This document shows, piece by piece, positions 30,113-43,285 of a stretch of DNA of 64,000 nt. Source of the stretch: Providencia zhijiangensis (GTDB lineage: Bacteria; Pseudomonadota; Gammaproteobacteria; Enterobacterales; Enterobacteriaceae); contig NZ_CP135990.1 of the NCBI RefSeq assembly GCF_030315915.2, forward strand, positions 3,162,001 through 3,226,000. The letters are read 5' to 3'. Under the pieces are notes generated by a model, which saw only the letters and a program-made list of their open reading frames with translations, was not told where the DNA came from and ran no database searches. Each line of letters starts with the position of its first letter. The first letter of the stretch is position 1. Made by a program: the position numbers and the translations under genes.

Positions 30113-31558
30113 TTACGCGGTGCCACCCACGGTCATTTTATCGAGTTTCAGTGTTGGTTGCCCCACACCCACTGGCACGCTTTGCCCTTCTTTACCACAA
30201 ACGCCCACGCCTTTATCCAGCGCAAGGTCATTACCTACCATGGAAATCTGCTGCATAGCTTCAACACCAGAACCAATTAAGGTCGCGCCCTTCACTGGTG
30301 AGGTAATTTTACCATTTTCAATTAAGTAAGCCTCAGAGGTTGAAAACACAAACTTACCCGATGTGATATCCACCTGACCACCACCGAAATTCGGTGCATA
30401 CAACCCTTTTTCAACACTGTCAATAATCTCTTCCGGTGTTGACTCACCCGCTAACATATAAGTATTTGTCATGCGAGGCATTGGTAAATGAGCGTAAGAT
30501 TCACGACGCGCATTCCCAGTTGGCGCCACACCCATTAAACGCGCATTATGCTTATCTTGAATGTAATTACGTAGAATTCCATTCTCAATCAACACATTGT
30601 ATTGGCCCGGAACCCCTTCATCATCAATGGCTAATGAACCGCGACGCCCCGCAATGGTTCCATCATCCACCACCGTACACAGGGAAGATGCGACTTGTTC
30701 GCCCATTTTTCCTGAGAAAACGGAGGTACCACGACGGTTAAAGTCACCTTCTAAACCATGGCCCACCGCTTCGTGGAGCAGAACTCCCGGCCAACCGGCA
30801 CCTAATACTACAGGCATCATGCCTGCGGGAGCGGCAACTGCCGATAAATTCACTAACGCCATGCGTACCGCTTCACGGGCATACTGCTCCGCGACGACTT
30901 GCCCTTGATGGATTTCGAGGAAATATTCATAACCATAACGACCGCCGCCACCGCTTGCTCCGCGTTCACGTTTGCCATCATGTTCCACCAGCACACTCAC
31001 CGATAAACGCACCAGAGGACGGATATCCGTCGCTAATGTGCCATCGGTTGCAGCGACCAGTACTTGCTCATACACACCCGTTAAACTGGCATTCACTTCA
31101 ATCACGCGAGGATCTTCAGCGCGCGCCACCTGGTCAACGCGATGCAGCAATTCAATTTTCTGCTCACGCGGTAAGCTACGCAAAGGATCCGCTTCAGAAT
31201 AGAGTTTTTTGTAGTCTACGTTGGTTAAAATCTGCGACTTTCCAGCGCCTTGTTCAGTGACGATACTACGGGCAGCTGTGGCACTTTGGGTGAGTGCCAG
31301 TAGTGAAATTTGGTCTGCATAGGCAAAACCTGTTTTTTCACCCGTAATCGCTCGAACCCCAACACCTTGGTCAATATTGTAGGAGCCGTCTTTAATGATT
31401 CGGTCTTCTAAAACCCATGATTCATGGTAGCTAGACTGAAAAAAGAGATCCCCATAATCAACACGGCGCTCAGATAGCAGCCCTAAAATATCATACAGAT
31501 TATCTTGACCAAGACCGTTGGCAGCCAGCAAATGTTCGCTGACAGAAGCTAAACTCAT
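30113..31558 (-). CDS. tldD: Metalloprotease subunit TldD
   Basis: TldD is the catalytic, zinc-binding subunit of the TldD-TldE protease. The metal site motif [11 protein letters not shown] is visible near residue 265, with the later conserved [16 protein letters not shown] containing the cysteine. 481 residues, as in E. coli. It lies 11 bp after the nitrilase gene, and its partner pmbA is downstream on the same strand. Confidence 0.97.
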   Translation of the reverse strand: MSLASVSEHLLAANGLGQDNLYDILGLLSERRVDYGDLFFQSSYHESWVLEDRIIKDGSYNIDQGVGVRAITGEKTGFAYADQISLLALTQSATAARSIVTEQGAGKSQILTNVDYKKLYSEADPLRSLPREQKIELLHRVDQVARAEDPRVIEVNASLTGVYEQVLVAATDGTLATDIRPLVRLSVSVLVEHDGKRERGASGGGGRYGYEYFLEIHQGQVVAEQYAREAVRMALVNLSAVAAPAGMMPVVLGAGWPGVLLHEAVGHGLEGDFNRRGTSVFSGKMGEQVASSLCTVVDDGTIAGRRGSLAIDDEGVPGQYNVLIENGILRNYIQDKHNARLMGVAPTGNARRESYAHLPMPRMTNTYMLAGESTPEEIIDSVEKGLYAPNFGGGQVDITSGKFVFSTSEAYLIENGKITSPVKGATLIGSGVEAMQQISMVGNDLALDKGVGVCGKEGQSVPVGVGQPTLKLDKMTVGGTA

Positions 31559-31569
31559 ATTCGTTACTC

Positions 31570-32418
31570 TTATTTAGTTTGTTTTTTAATCAATGATGTT
31601 AATTGTGGTCTAAAGCGGTTATGTTTCACCACTCGGATCTGTTCACGCATCACTTTTAAGCTGTCTGGCTGGACATTCACAACCAACGCAGAAACAGCAT
31701 CCACATTCTTTTTCATCACTTTACCCCAGCCATCTACGGCGAGAGTGTGTCCCCATGTACGACGCGTACCATGCACCCCAACTTGTGCTGGTGCTAAAAC
31801 ATAGCACTGATTTTCTATCGCACGGGCTCTTAACAGTGGCTCCCAGTGAGCTTGTCCTGTATAACGAGTAAACGCCGCAGGGACGGAAATAATCTCTGCG
31901 CCTTGTTCACGTAAAGCCTGGAATAAACCAGGGAAACGTAAATCATAACAAATGGTCAAACCTAAGCGACCTACTGGTGTATCCACCACAGTGAGGTGCT
32001 CACCACGTTGATAAATAACCGATTCGTTATACTCGCCTTGTTCATCTTCGATATTCACATCGAACATATGAATTTTATCGTAACGCGCAGTGATATTTCC
32101 TTTCGCATCAAACAGTAAGCTACTGCTGGTAATACGTTCAGGATCTTCACGGCTAATCAATGGCATTGACCCAATCAGGATCCACACATTGTAACGGATA
32201 GCCATCGCGCGGATAGCGTCTTGTAATGGGCCATGACCTTCTGTTTCAGCCTGTTTACGATAGGTTGCAGCATCAGCAAATAGCAATGCATTTTCAGGAG
32301 TAAGAACTAACTGCACGGTATCAGGCAACTGTTTAATTTGCTGCTCTATCTGTGCCAAGTTGTGTTTTGTATTCTTACCACTACATAACTGCAAAAGTGC
32401 AACATTACCCGTTTTCAT
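31570..32418 (-). CDS. Nitrilase-superfamily carbon-nitrogen hydrolase
   Basis: A 282-residue nitrilase-superfamily enzyme, most like the Nit/deaminated glutathione amidase branch. The Glu-Lys-Cys triad is visible: glutamate in LTPENALLF, lysine in YDKIHMFDV, and cysteine in [13 protein letters not shown]. Substrate specificity cannot be read from sequence alone; dethiolated amides such as deaminated glutathione are the likely guess. Its start overlaps the yhdP stop (TAATG), so the two are translationally coupled. Confidence 0.9.
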   Translation of the reverse strand: MKTGNVALLQLCSGKNTKHNLAQIEQQIKQLPDTVQLVLTPENALLFADAATYRKQAETEGHGPLQDAIRAMAIRYNVWILIGSMPLISREDPERITSSSLLFDAKGNITARYDKIHMFDVNIEDEQGEYNESVIYQRGEHLTVVDTPVGRLGLTICYDLRFPGLFQALREQGAEIISVPAAFTRYTGQAHWEPLLRARAIENQCYVLAPAQVGVHGTRRTWGHTLAVDGWGKVMKKNVDAVSALVVNVQPDSLKVMREQIRVVKHNRFRPQLTSLIKKQTK

Positions 32419-35400
32419 TACTCTTGAGTCTCCTTAAGCTGACGTAGTACTTCATCAATTTTAGGTTCATCCAGACTACCGCTTACGCGATAGCGAATAA
32501 CCGAAATTTTACTCCACAACGGACCAAGGACTTTCGATGCCGCAAATACTGCCGCGCCCGCAAACGGGTTAATCACAAATGCGGTGGCTACACCTACTGT
32601 AGCAGAAATTTCAGGGGTAATGACCGCTTCCGCATTAATTTGACGCTTAACAAGGTCAATATCGCCATTCAAGGCAATATCCGCGACTAATCCATCAATA
32701 TAAAGATCCTTCGAGGTTAGAATACCTTGATTGATGACCGCATTGCCTTTAATCGAATCAAAGTCAAAGTCATTACTGAACGTATCCCGGAAATCTAACT
32801 GAAGTTTGCGCAATAATGCATCAAAACTAACTAAACGTAGTAACTGTCCAGCACGACCCCCTCCCATATGGGCAATCGCGCCTTTCCCTAATTTCGCTGA
32901 CATTTTTCCATTTAGTGTCGCAACCTCCGGTTCCCAAGGAACCTGCGCCCAATTCAGGTCAAATTCAATCGAATATGGGGAGTCGATAATCGGTACCAAG
33001 ACACCAAAATATGCAGCGGTTTCATCGAACGCCTCGCCGGTAAGCGAGCCTGCAATCTCCGTCTTATTACCATCATTACTGCGCCATAGAGCATCCAGCT
33101 TTAACTCGCTGGCATTATTTTTCAGTGAACCTGCGGTTAATTTTAAGGTGTGCTGTCCCACCGGCGTGACTTTCGCCGTGATTTCGCCAAGTTTTTGCCC
33201 ACTCACCCAACATTCGACGCAATGGATATTCACTTTAGGCCACTGGCTAAAGTTGAATGCTTCCGATGAAGTGGTCTTTTCGCTTGAAGCTAGCGAGCCT
33301 TCAGGATTGTAATACAGATACTCAATATTCAACGCCCATGGCTGCTGCTTCCAAATCTGTAGCTGTCCTTTTAGGTTTGCGCTTTCTACGTTGATTTGTT
33401 GTTCATCACGGTATAAATCGTAAGAGAAGCTCAAGTCTTTCCAACGCTGTCCCGCCAAATAAACGGATGGCGCTTTAACTTCAAGGGTATCTGGGTAGCC
33501 AATTTGCCCCACATGCTCACTGGCTGAAGACGATAAAAAGCCACTCGCTAATTTCTCCCAATTGACATCTTCTACGGCAGGTAAATCCACCAAGATGGTC
33601 GAGCCGTTTGGTAACGCAGGAACCTGATTATTCCATGGCGCAATGTGCGCTTTCTGTAGTTTCAATGGCGAGCTGGTGAGCGACCACTGAGAGTTAAAAC
33701 CAAGGCGTTGACCAATATCACCACCTACCGTTAATTGCTCCGTCGTGCCTTTGGCTTGAACATTCATCTTGCCAAGCTGTTGCAGTAGTTCGGTGTTCAG
33801 CGCAGGTAACTGACTTTTTAGCTTATTTAACCCCGCCGTAATCTCAATCTGTAAGCCTGTCGCTTCTTTGGATGATTCTGGTAACGTGATATGAATTTGG
33901 CTTTTCCAATCACTCACACCAGAGACTTTCCCTTTGATATCACTTGGCAGCATAGGAACTTTATTCAGCTCCCAATTTCCACCAAGGTTAATATCCACCA
34001 AATAATCTTTCGGCCGTGTAGACGTCGTGAAATCCAAAGAAACTGGCTGTTCTAACCATTGCCCCGTGATGTTATCACTGACTAAATCCCCATTGGTAAA
34101 CTTGAAGCTTCCTGTCAATCCGTGCAATGTGCTATCGATTGGGCGTACAAACACATCATTTTTATTAAGATTAACTTGCCCTTTCGCGACAACGTCTTTT
34201 CCCGCCGATAATGGAATAGCGAGATTAAGCTTACCGGTTACGGTACCATCGATTTGTAGCTCATCCAGCGTGTCGCCAAGGGAATGTTTGAGTGGTGTAT
34301 GGGTGAAATATTGTTGGATCTGTTTGCCCGTTCCACTCACTCCCGCATCGATATATAACATTTCATCGAAGTAATCATGGATCACCGCATCGAGATTTTC
34401 TGCCGTTGCATCCCCTAATTTTACCGAGTCCGTATGCATCGCTAAACTTGCACGGCTAAAGTCTAAATCGAGGTTTAAATCCAATAATGCAGGCCATTGG
34501 TCATCGTATTCGAATGTACCATCACGCAGCGGCACATACACTTGGAACTGCCCATCATTTTTATAGTAAGGGTAATGAGCGGGGTCACCTTTATATACCA
34601 ACGTCGCATTTTCTACATGTCCGGCAATAATCGCTTTGGTCAGATAATCCGCGAGCTCCTGCCCCATGAGTTTTTGCGGGAAATAGCGCCAAGCTTCTCC
34701 TGCATCATCGGTACTGATCCCCGCGAGAATGGCCAAATCGGCAATATCATGCTGTTTCGCTTTTGCGTAGCTAAAATCACCATTGGCTTTGACGGCCTTA
34801 GCTTGCAAATTCACACCAGAGCTCCACAATTTGAATTCGCTGCTGTTATTGATCCAATTTAATTTGCCGCTGGCGTTACTAATCTCAAAAGGTGCTTTAA
34901 ATTCATCGCGATAATCCACGATACTATCTTTAAGCGAAAATGAGAGAACGCCTTGTTGAGCACCGCCAATAAGTACCCCGGAGAAATGGTTTACAGAAGG
35001 AAGCTCTTTCCATTTTTTCCAGCTAACATCCTGCCAGTCCATACTGATTTGCGTATGGTCTTCAGTGTCTTGCGTTAGGTCGAGGGCAAATTCCGAGACT
35101 AATCCCGTCGGCTGACGATGCTGCCAATCTTGCACTAATTCTGGCGTAATAAACGAGAATGTCGGCAACACTTCACTTAAACGTTCTAGCTCAATATTTT
35201 TAGCACGAATGCGCCAGTGATCTTTATTTTGATATTTTGCCGATGAAGGCAAATACAGAACGGAGACACTCCCTTGCGGCCAGATGTATTCATTGGTTTT
35301 CAGAGTATCTAGCTCAGGAATATTAAACAGCCAACCGTTGCCTTGGCGCTTCATTCGCACCAGTAAATCATTCACTTGAAGATTTTGCGTGAGAGGCTCT

Positions 35401-36230
35401 TCCCCCCAGTTCGCTTCACCTTGGCGTAGCTGGATCAGACCATTATCTATACGATTATTCTTGAGGGTGATCCACGATGATAAACTGAAGTTGGCGTCCC
35501 GTAACCCCGTATTATCGCGTAGCCACTTGCTGAGCCAAGGCTGCATATCAATGTTATCGGCCTGCAAATAGAACATGCCGTCACTGAGTACGCCATTTTT
35601 ATCCGACACATCCAGCTTCACTTGCAGATAACTATCTTGCTTATTTAGCGTTTCAAGGCTAACGAAACCTTGGGCGCGGTGACGGGCATCTTGGTTAAGC
35701 CATGAAAGTTCTGGCAGCAGTAATGTCATCTTTTGGTCTGATGGCGTCAAAAATGTCACTTGGCTATCTTTTAAAATAAAATGGTCAAACTGCCTTAAAA
35801 ACAGGTCATCCACGCCATCATAGTTCGTCGTTTCATCTTCCGTCCCATCAAAACTAAGTGGGGCTTTATAATCCACATTCAGTTGATAAAACGTCAAATC
35901 ACGAAAACGCCAACGCAAAGATAATAGCGAATTCCAAATATCTAATTCGATGGTGACTTTGTTGACTTGTATATCGGTGATTGGGTTTTTGATAACAACA
36001 TCGGAGATGATAAGCTCGGGGCCATAATAGCGCCAAGCTCCTTCAATCTGACCAATATCCAGTGAGATATCACTGTGACTTTCAACGTAAGTGATAATTT
36101 CTTGGCGATAATTATCGATATTGGGTAATAGAAAACGCAAACTGGTGAGTACCAACGCACACAGCAACAATACAGCAGCGGTTGTCACGAGTACGATACG
36201 TGGCAGTCGTTTCACCAGTTTCTCCTTCAA
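32418..36230 (-). CDS. yhdP: AsmA-like phospholipid transport protein YhdP
   Basis: YhdP is a very large inner-membrane-anchored protein of the AsmA/TamB (VPS13-like) group that helps move phospholipids to the outer membrane along a hydrophobic groove. One N-terminal membrane helix (VLVTTAAVLLLCALVLTSLRFLL) precedes about 1200 residues of repeating beta structure; the C-terminal AsmA_2 region and a hydrophobic segment (VGVATAFVINPFAGAAVFAASKVLGPL) end it. 1270 residues against 1266 in E. coli. Sits between rng and the nitrilase gene. Confidence 0.95.
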   Translation of the reverse strand: MKEKLVKRLPRIVLVTTAAVLLLCALVLTSLRFLLPNIDNYRQEIITYVESHSDISLDIGQIEGAWRYYGPELIISDVVIKNPITDIQVNKVTIELDIWNSLLSLRWRFRDLTFYQLNVDYKAPLSFDGTEDETTNYDGVDDLFLRQFDHFILKDSQVTFLTPSDQKMTLLLPELSWLNQDARHRAQGFVSLETLNKQDSYLQVKLDVSDKNGVLSDGMFYLQADNIDMQPWLSKWLRDNTGLRDANFSLSSWITLKNNRIDNGLIQLRQGEANWGEEPLTQNLQVNDLLVRMKRQGNGWLFNIPELDTLKTNEYIWPQGSVSVLYLPSSAKYQNKDHWRIRAKNIELERLSEVLPTFSFITPELVQDWQHRQPTGLVSEFALDLTQDTEDHTQISMDWQDVSWKKWKELPSVNHFSGVLIGGAQQGVLSFSLKDSIVDYRDEFKAPFEISNASGKLNWINNSSEFKLWSSGVNLQAKAVKANGDFSYAKAKQHDIADLAILAGISTDDAGEAWRYFPQKLMGQELADYLTKAIIAGHVENATLVYKGDPAHYPYYKNDGQFQVYVPLRDGTFEYDDQWPALLDLNLDLDFSRASLAMHTDSVKLGDATAENLDAVIHDYFDEMLYIDAGVSGTGKQIQQYFTHTPLKHSLGDTLDELQIDGTVTGKLNLAIPLSAGKDVVAKGQVNLNKNDVFVRPIDSTLHGLTGSFKFTNGDLVSDNITGQWLEQPVSLDFTTSTRPKDYLVDINLGGNWELNKVPMLPSDIKGKVSGVSDWKSQIHITLPESSKEATGLQIEITAGLNKLKSQLPALNTELLQQLGKMNVQAKGTTEQLTVGGDIGQRLGFNSQWSLTSSPLKLQKAHIAPWNNQVPALPNGSTILVDLPAVEDVNWEKLASGFLSSSASEHVGQIGYPDTLEVKAPSVYLAGQRWKDLSFSYDLYRDEQQINVESANLKGQLQIWKQQPWALNIEYLYYNPEGSLASSEKTTSSEAFNFSQWPKVNIHCVECWVSGQKLGEITAKVTPVGQHTLKLTAGSLKNNASELKLDALWRSNDGNKTEIAGSLTGEAFDETAAYFGVLVPIIDSPYSIEFDLNWAQVPWEPEVATLNGKMSAKLGKGAIAHMGGGRAGQLLRLVSFDALLRKLQLDFRDTFSNDFDFDSIKGNAVINQGILTSKDLYIDGLVADIALNGDIDLVKRQINAEAVITPEISATVGVATAFVINPFAGAAVFAASKVLGPLWSKISVIRYRVSGSLDEPKIDEVLRQLKETQE

Positions 36231-36238
36231 GCAGAATG

Positions 36239-37708
36239 CTACATCATGACAACATCAAAGCGTTCTTGGCTATATAACGGCTCAATCTGCACTTTAACTT
36301 GTTTCCCTACAAAGATTTCAACTTCCGCTAATGCGTGAGATTCATCCCCAGTCAACACATCCACTACCGCTTTTGATGCGTAAACTAAGAATCTATCAGC
36401 ATCGATTGTGCGGTGAACTCTCACGATTTCACGCAAAATTTCATAGCACACGGTTTCAACTGATTTCACCGTACCACGACCTTGGCAAGTTGGGCAGGTA
36501 TCACACAGCACATGCTCCAAACTTTCACGGGTTCTTTTACGTGTCATCTCAACTAATCCTAGTTGAGAGAACCCATTAATGGTGGTTTTTACCTTATCTT
36601 TACTTAAAGCTTGTTCAAGTGAGGCTAACACACGGCGGCGATGTTCAACATCTGACATATCGATAAAGTCGATGATAATAATACCACCAAGATTTCTTAA
36701 TCGTAATTGGCGCGCAATGGCTTGAGTCGCTTCAACGTTGGTATTAAAGATAGTTTCTTCTAAATTACGGTGACCAACAAATGCGCCCGTGTTGATATCG
36801 ATGGTGGTCATCGCTTCAGTTTGGTCGATGATCAGATACCCGCCCGACTTCAATTCAACCTTTCTGTCCATCGCACGTTGAATTTCATTTTCCACATCGA
36901 ACAAGTCAAAAATAGGTTGATTGCCTTGGTAAAGCTCAAGCTTCGCCGTCATTTCCGGCACATATTCCGCAATAAACTCTTCCAACTGCGTGTAGGTTAA
37001 ACGAGAATCCACACGAATACGGTCGAGGGATGCGCCTGCAAAATCGCGAATAATGCGGTATGCCAGTGAAAGCTCACCGTAAATTTTAGTGCGCGTGACA
37101 TTACGTTTTTTACGTTCAATCACTTTCGCCCATAAGCGTTTTAAAAATGCGGCATCTTGTTTGACGTCATCTTCAGCCACACCTTCTGCGGCAGTACGAA
37201 TGATAAACCCGCCGTTTTCATCGCAATATTGTGCGACGCACTCTTTTAAACGTTCTCTTTCTTCTTCACTATCAATACGCTGAGACACGCCAACATGGGA
37301 AGCCCCCGGCATGAAAACCAAGTAACGAGAAGGCAGTGTAATGTCTGTGGTGAGCCTTGCGCCTTTGGTGCCTAGTGGGTCTTTAACCACTTGGACAATT
37401 AAATCTTGCCCTTGCTTTACCAACTCAGCGATATCTCTGACATGAAAGTTTTTCTGCTCGTCACCTGCAATGCATTCAGTGTGAGGCATAATGTCTGAGG
37501 CGTGTAAAAAGGCTGCTTTGTCCAGACCAATATCAACAAAGGCCGCCTGCATACCGGGTAAAACGCGGCTCACACGACCTTTGTAGATATTCCCTACTAG
37601 CCCTCTTTTCGCCTCTCTTTCAACATGTATTTCTTGTAAGATCCCACCATCAATATAAGCTACGCGCGTTTCAGATGGTGTTACGTTTACTAATAGTTCC
37701 GTAGTCAT
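36239..37708 (-). CDS. rng: Ribonuclease G
   Basis: RNase G matures the 5' end of 16S rRNA and degrades some mRNAs. It has an S1 domain (about 35-120, with [24 protein letters not shown]), an RNase H-like region, the catalytic metal site [13 protein letters not shown], and the zinc-link cysteines CDTCPTC. It lacks the long C-terminal scaffold of RNase E. 489 residues, equal to E. coli. The start overlaps the yhdE end by 4 bp. Confidence 0.97.
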   Translation of the reverse strand: MTTELLVNVTPSETRVAYIDGGILQEIHVEREAKRGLVGNIYKGRVSRVLPGMQAAFVDIGLDKAAFLHASDIMPHTECIAGDEQKNFHVRDIAELVKQGQDLIVQVVKDPLGTKGARLTTDITLPSRYLVFMPGASHVGVSQRIDSEEERERLKECVAQYCDENGGFIIRTAAEGVAEDDVKQDAAFLKRLWAKVIERKKRNVTRTKIYGELSLAYRIIRDFAGASLDRIRVDSRLTYTQLEEFIAEYVPEMTAKLELYQGNQPIFDLFDVENEIQRAMDRKVELKSGGYLIIDQTEAMTTIDINTGAFVGHRNLEETIFNTNVEATQAIARQLRLRNLGGIIIIDFIDMSDVEHRRRVLASLEQALSKDKVKTTINGFSQLGLVEMTRKRTRESLEHVLCDTCPTCQGRGTVKSVETVCYEILREIVRVHRTIDADRFLVYASKAVVDVLTGDESHALAEVEIFVGKQVKVQIEPLYSQERFDVVMM

Positions 37709-38292
37709 GAATTCCCCTTCCCATCACCTAACGCTAAAAATCGTTGTATTAATTCTTCTGTTTCGACCAATGGTAAGCCCACCACGGCATGATAGCTGCC
37801 ATTAATGCATCGAATAAAACGTCCACCGAGACCTTGGATACCGTAAGCACCGGCTTTATCCATTGGCTCGCCAGATTGTATATAATCCTGTATTTCCAGC
37901 AAAGATAACTCGCGGAATGTCACATCTGTCGTAATCAATGAGGTTAACGTCTCATGGGAGTTTGATACGGCAATGGCGGTCATTACCTGATGTGTTTTAC
38001 CGGAAAGGTCACTGAGGATTTGCTGAGCATGGGCAGCATCTCGCGGTTTTTCTAATATTTTACCGTCAAGAACCACAATAGTGTCTGCCCCCAAAACAGG
38101 ATGATCCGCAGGGGCAATTGCTACACCTGCACGGGATTTATCTCGAGCCAAGCGCTGTACATACACCTGAGGCGATTCCCCTTCTTGCCATTTTTCTTCC
38201 ACTTCGGGACGCAAGATTTCAAAGGAATAACCTAGCAGTTGGACTAATTCACGTCGTCTCGGTGAACCTGATGCAAGATAAATTAAGCTCAT
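37705..38292 (-). CDS. yhdE: dTTP/UTP pyrophosphatase YhdE (Maf family)
   Basis: Maf proteins hydrolyse certain nucleotides and keep modified ones out of nucleic acids. The sequence begins [19 protein letters not shown], has the catalytic [11 protein letters not shown] loop, and the YhdE-type [13 protein letters not shown] motif, which distinguishes it from the YceF type. 195 residues. It is in line with mreBCD and rng. Confidence 0.95.
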   Translation of the reverse strand: MSLIYLASGSPRRRELVQLLGYSFEILRPEVEEKWQEGESPQVYVQRLARDKSRAGVAIAPADHPVLGADTIVVLDGKILEKPRDAAHAQQILSDLSGKTHQVMTAIAVSNSHETLTSLITTDVTFRELSLLEIQDYIQSGEPMDKAGAYGIQGLGGRFIRCINGSYHAVVGLPLVETEELIQRFLALGDGKGNS

Positions 38293-38328
38293 AAATTGTC
38301 ATTCCAGTTATCATCAACGGCCACAATC

Positions 38329-38817
38329 TTAACATACTGAAAATTGACGGCGAATTTTTCGTAACAGTAAAAATAACCATGGCCACAGAATACCATTCAC
38401 CAAACTATTCCAGAATACTTGCGGGTGGAATAAGACTTGTGATGAAAGAAATTCACCCCAGAAAACGGCAAGGTCTTGCACCACCGTTAATGCAACAATA
38501 ATCAAAGCTTGCTGCCACAGTGCCATGTTACGTAAAAGCTGATGCTTGTATGCCACGAGATAACAAATGATGCTGAAGGAGAGCGCATGTACGCCCAGCG
38601 CTGATCCTTGAATAGAATCGACAATAATTCCTAAGATAAAGCTGGTGCCCACACTGACGCGATGCGGTAATGCCATTACCCAGTATATTAAAATGAGCAG
38701 TAACCACGATGGTCGGTAAAATGCCAATTGTTCAGGCCAAGGCATTACCTGCAAAATCAGTGCAATAAAAAAAGATAGCCAGATAATGATGCGCCCATTG
38801 CCGCGATACTCATCCAT
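38329..38817 (-). CDS. mreD: Rod-shape protein MreD
   Basis: MreD is an integral inner-membrane protein of the elongasome. The 162-residue sequence has about five membrane segments and the family motif [24 protein letters not shown]. It follows mreC by 48 bp. Confidence 0.95.
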   Translation of the reverse strand: MDEYRGNGRIIIWLSFFIALILQVMPWPEQLAFYRPSWLLLILIYWVMALPHRVSVGTSFILGIIVDSIQGSALGVHALSFSIICYLVAYKHQLLRNMALWQQALIIVALTVVQDLAVFWGEFLSSQVLFHPQVFWNSLVNGILWPWLFLLLRKIRRQFSVC

Positions 38818-38865
38818 TATGATTTCCTCTCCATCCTTTCATCATACCGTTTCCCTCACTCTATC

Positions 38866-39843
38866 TTATGGTTGAGGTTGAGGCTGTGCAGGTTGCATGG
38901 ACGGCGGTAATGGTGGCCCTTGAATTTCGCTCGGCGTTGGTAACACCTGCGGCAACACTTTCATTAAACGCTCATTTGCAGCACGATAAACATCGGATGG
39001 CTGTAATGGGGTTTTCGGATCACTTTCATTGCCCCACAGCAGGAGTAAATAACGTAGACGTTGTAACTCAGCGCTTGGTCTTGCAGAAATAATGGTATAG
39101 GCACGTTGAGTATCATGTTTCACTGCTGAAACAACCGCGACAGGATACCCTTCAGGGAATCGTCCACCTAACCCCGAAGTCACTAACACATCACCAACAC
39201 GAATATCCGTATTTCCAGGAAGTGGCTCTAATTGCAGATCATCCGCACAACCTGAACCCGCAGCAATAACACGGATATCATTACGTAAGACTTGCACAGG
39301 TAATGCATGGGCAGTATCGCAAATTAATAAAACGCGGCTATTAAAATTACTGGTACCAACGACCTGGCCTACCACACCTTTATCACTGATAACTGGCTGA
39401 CCTTCATAAACACCGTCATTACTGCCTTTATCGATCACGACTTGGTCGCGATAAGGCGTATTCGCACCTGAAATGACTTGCGTCACCATCATGTGTTCAT
39501 CTTGGCGTAATGGGGAACCTAACAATTCACGTAAACGGGCATTTTCTTGTTTGAGTTGCTCAAGCAGCAAGTTATCCGCTTTTTTTAATAATAGCTCTTG
39601 GCGCAGGGCTTTATTCTCAAACTGGAGTTGATCCCGCGTTGAAAGGGTGTCAGAGATATTATCGAGGAATTGGCGTGGTCCGTTAGCTAAAAAATAGAAT
39701 GGGCTAACCGCCGTGTCTAAATAATTACGGATTTTATTGAAAGGCTCAAATCGATGGTCAATCACCACCAGCACCAATGCAATTATCACTGCAATAAAAA
39801 TGCGTAACTGTAGGGAAGGACCTCGCCTAAAAATTGGCTTCAT
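38866..39843 (-). CDS. mreC: Rod-shape protein MreC
   Basis: MreC is a bitopic periplasmic scaffold that couples MreB filaments to the cell wall enzymes. It has an N-terminal membrane helix (IFIAVIIALVLVVIDHRF), a coiled coil (about 65-110), two beta-barrel domains, and a Pro/Gln-rich tail after about residue 300. 325 residues, shorter than the E. coli protein only in the tail. Confidence 0.96.
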   Translation of the reverse strand: MKPIFRRGPSLQLRIFIAVIIALVLVVIDHRFEPFNKIRNYLDTAVSPFYFLANGPRQFLDNISDTLSTRDQLQFENKALRQELLLKKADNLLLEQLKQENARLRELLGSPLRQDEHMMVTQVISGANTPYRDQVVIDKGSNDGVYEGQPVISDKGVVGQVVGTSNFNSRVLLICDTAHALPVQVLRNDIRVIAAGSGCADDLQLEPLPGNTDIRVGDVLVTSGLGGRFPEGYPVAVVSAVKHDTQRAYTIISARPSAELQRLRYLLLLWGNESDPKTPLQPSDVYRAANERLMKVLPQVLPTPSEIQGPPLPPSMQPAQPQPQP

Positions 39844-39929
39844 GTATGGCTAAGTTTCGCTAATGGTCGGAGAATAAAAAAATAGTCAAAGCAACTGAAG
39901 CTAAAAACTCCAGTTGCTTATGGCGTGAT

Positions 39930-41587
<1,658 letters not shown>

Positions 41588-42568
41588 ATGAAAGCGCTCG
41601 TTCTACAGCAACAAGACGATAAAATCGTCCCAGAAATCCTCAATGTACCTACTGAGTCATTACCCGCTGGCGATGTCATCGTCGATATTCATTGGTCGAC
41701 AATTAACTATAAAGATGCGCTAGCTATTAATGGAAAAGCAGGCGTTGTCCGTCAATATCCAATGGTGCCCGGAATTGACTTCTCAGGCATCGTTCATCAC
41801 AGTGAAGATCCCCGCTTTCATATTGGCCAACACGTACTATTAACAGGATGGGGAGTTGGCGAAACACATTGGGGTGGACTCGCCACACAAGCAAAAGTCC
41901 CCGCAGATTATTTAACCCCTCTTCCTGAAGCATTATCACTGAAGCATGCCATGACCATCGGCACCGCAGGATTTACCGCCATGTTATGCGTAAATGCCCT
42001 TGAAGATGCGGGGATCACTCCTGAAAGTGGCGAAATTGTAGTAAGTGGTGCCAGTGGCGGTGTCGGTAGTGTCGCCACCCAATTACTTTCTTTATTAGGC
42101 TATCACGTTGTGGCGATTTCAGGTCGCGCAGAAAATCACGATTATTTACTGAAAATTGGCGCGAAAAGCGTGCTACCTCGCAGCGAGTTTACTCATCCAG
42201 CCAAACCGCTTGATAAACAACGCTGGGCTGGCGCTATCGACACGGTTGGTGGTGACGTGCTGGCCAATATCTTGGCGCAAGTGAACTATAATGGTGCGGT
42301 TGCGGCCTGCGGACTGGCTGGCGGGTTCTCACTGCCAACAACCGTCATGCCATTTATTTTGCGTAATATCCGTCTACAAGGGGTCGATTCTGTTTACTAC
42401 CCTGCGGCAAAACGCCAAAAAGTGTGGGAACGCTTAGCGCAACTCTTACCTAATGCGTTTTATGAGCAAGTTAGCTGCGAAATTTCATTAGAAGAGTGTG
42501 TCGAGCACGCAAAAAAACTCTTAAAAAACGAAGTCACTGGGCGTACCCTAGTAAATCTTCAAAATTAA
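41588..42568 (+). CDS. acuI: Acrylyl-CoA reductase (NADPH) AcuI (YhdH)
   Basis: AcuI reduces toxic acryloyl-CoA to propionyl-CoA. It is a zinc-free medium-chain dehydrogenase/reductase. The nucleotide-binding motif is SGASGGVGSVATQLL (about residues 153-167), and the QOR-like N-terminus MKALVLQQQDDKIVPEIL is typical. 326 residues, two longer than E. coli YhdH. Divergent from mreB. Confidence 0.94.
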   Translation: MKALVLQQQDDKIVPEILNVPTESLPAGDVIVDIHWSTINYKDALAINGKAGVVRQYPMVPGIDFSGIVHHSEDPRFHIGQHVLLTGWGVGETHWGGLATQAKVPADYLTPLPEALSLKHAMTIGTAGFTAMLCVNALEDAGITPESGEIVVSGASGGVGSVATQLLSLLGYHVVAISGRAENHDYLLKIGAKSVLPRSEFTHPAKPLDKQRWAGAIDTVGGDVLANILAQVNYNGAVAACGLAGGFSLPTTVMPFILRNIRLQGVDSVYYPAAKRQKVWERLAQLLPNAFYEQVSCEISLEECVEHAKKLLKNEVTGRTLVNLQN

Positions 42569-42802
42569 ATCATCAACACTCGTAATTGTGTCGCCACAAT
42601 GTGGATTACGGCACAATTTATAAAATAAATTCGGGTAATTTCTCTGATAAGACCAGTATTTTGCTGCTATATGCAACGAAATAATTATAATGCTCTTCCT
42701 TGTCAGTGGAAAATCTATTTATTTTTATGATAAAAGATGACAAACCGTCGACATCGCGTTATGTTGTCAGATTATTGGCATATCGTCGGAGTTAGCAACA
42801 CA

Positions 42803-43267
42803 ATGACAGAAGATATTCATATTTTGCTCCTGAACGGGCCGAACCTAAACATGCTAGGTTCTAGAGAACCGGATAAATACGGGCCTCGCCCTCTAACTGA
42901 AATTGTATCGAACCTGATGCAAGAAGCAGAAAACTTAGGCGTGAAGTTGAGCCATTTTCAGTCAAATGCAGAGCATGAACTTATCGATAGAATTCATGCA
43001 GCACAAGGTAACGTTGATTATATAATAATCAACCCAGCCGCATTCACGCATACTAGTGTTGCTTTGCGAGATGCGCTATTGGCAGTTTGTATCCCGTTTA
43101 TCGAGATCCACCTGTCTAATATTTATGCGAGAGAACCCTTTCGTCATCACTCTTATTTCTCCGATATGTCTAATGGAGTTATTTGTGGTCTTGGCGCAGA
43201 TGGTTACAGTTTTGCATTACAAGCCGCGGTTAACCGTGTGCGACTAATTAATTCAATCCAAATATAA
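42803..43267 (+). CDS. aroQ: Type II 3-dehydroquinate dehydratase
   Basis: AroQ performs the third step of the shikimate pathway. The catalytic tyrosine lies in [11 protein letters not shown], the histidine in [17 protein letters not shown], and [16 protein letters not shown] is conserved. I start at the ATG at 42803, giving 154 residues; the frame opens 22 codons upstream without homology. E. coli K-12 has only the type I enzyme (AroD), so this gene is a group feature. It is 18 bp upstream of accB. Confidence 0.95.
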   Translation: MTEDIHILLLNGPNLNMLGSREPDKYGPRPLTEIVSNLMQEAENLGVKLSHFQSNAEHELIDRIHAAQGNVDYIIINPAAFTHTSVALRDALLAVCIPFIEIHLSNIYAREPFRHHSYFSDMSNGVICGLGADGYSFALQAAVNRVRLINSIQI

Positions 43268-43285
43268 GAGTACGGAATCATATCC

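Noticed and set aside
32806-34862. Several 100-170 codon + strand frames within yhdP
   Set aside because: All are antisense shadows of the large yhdP gene and show no domains.
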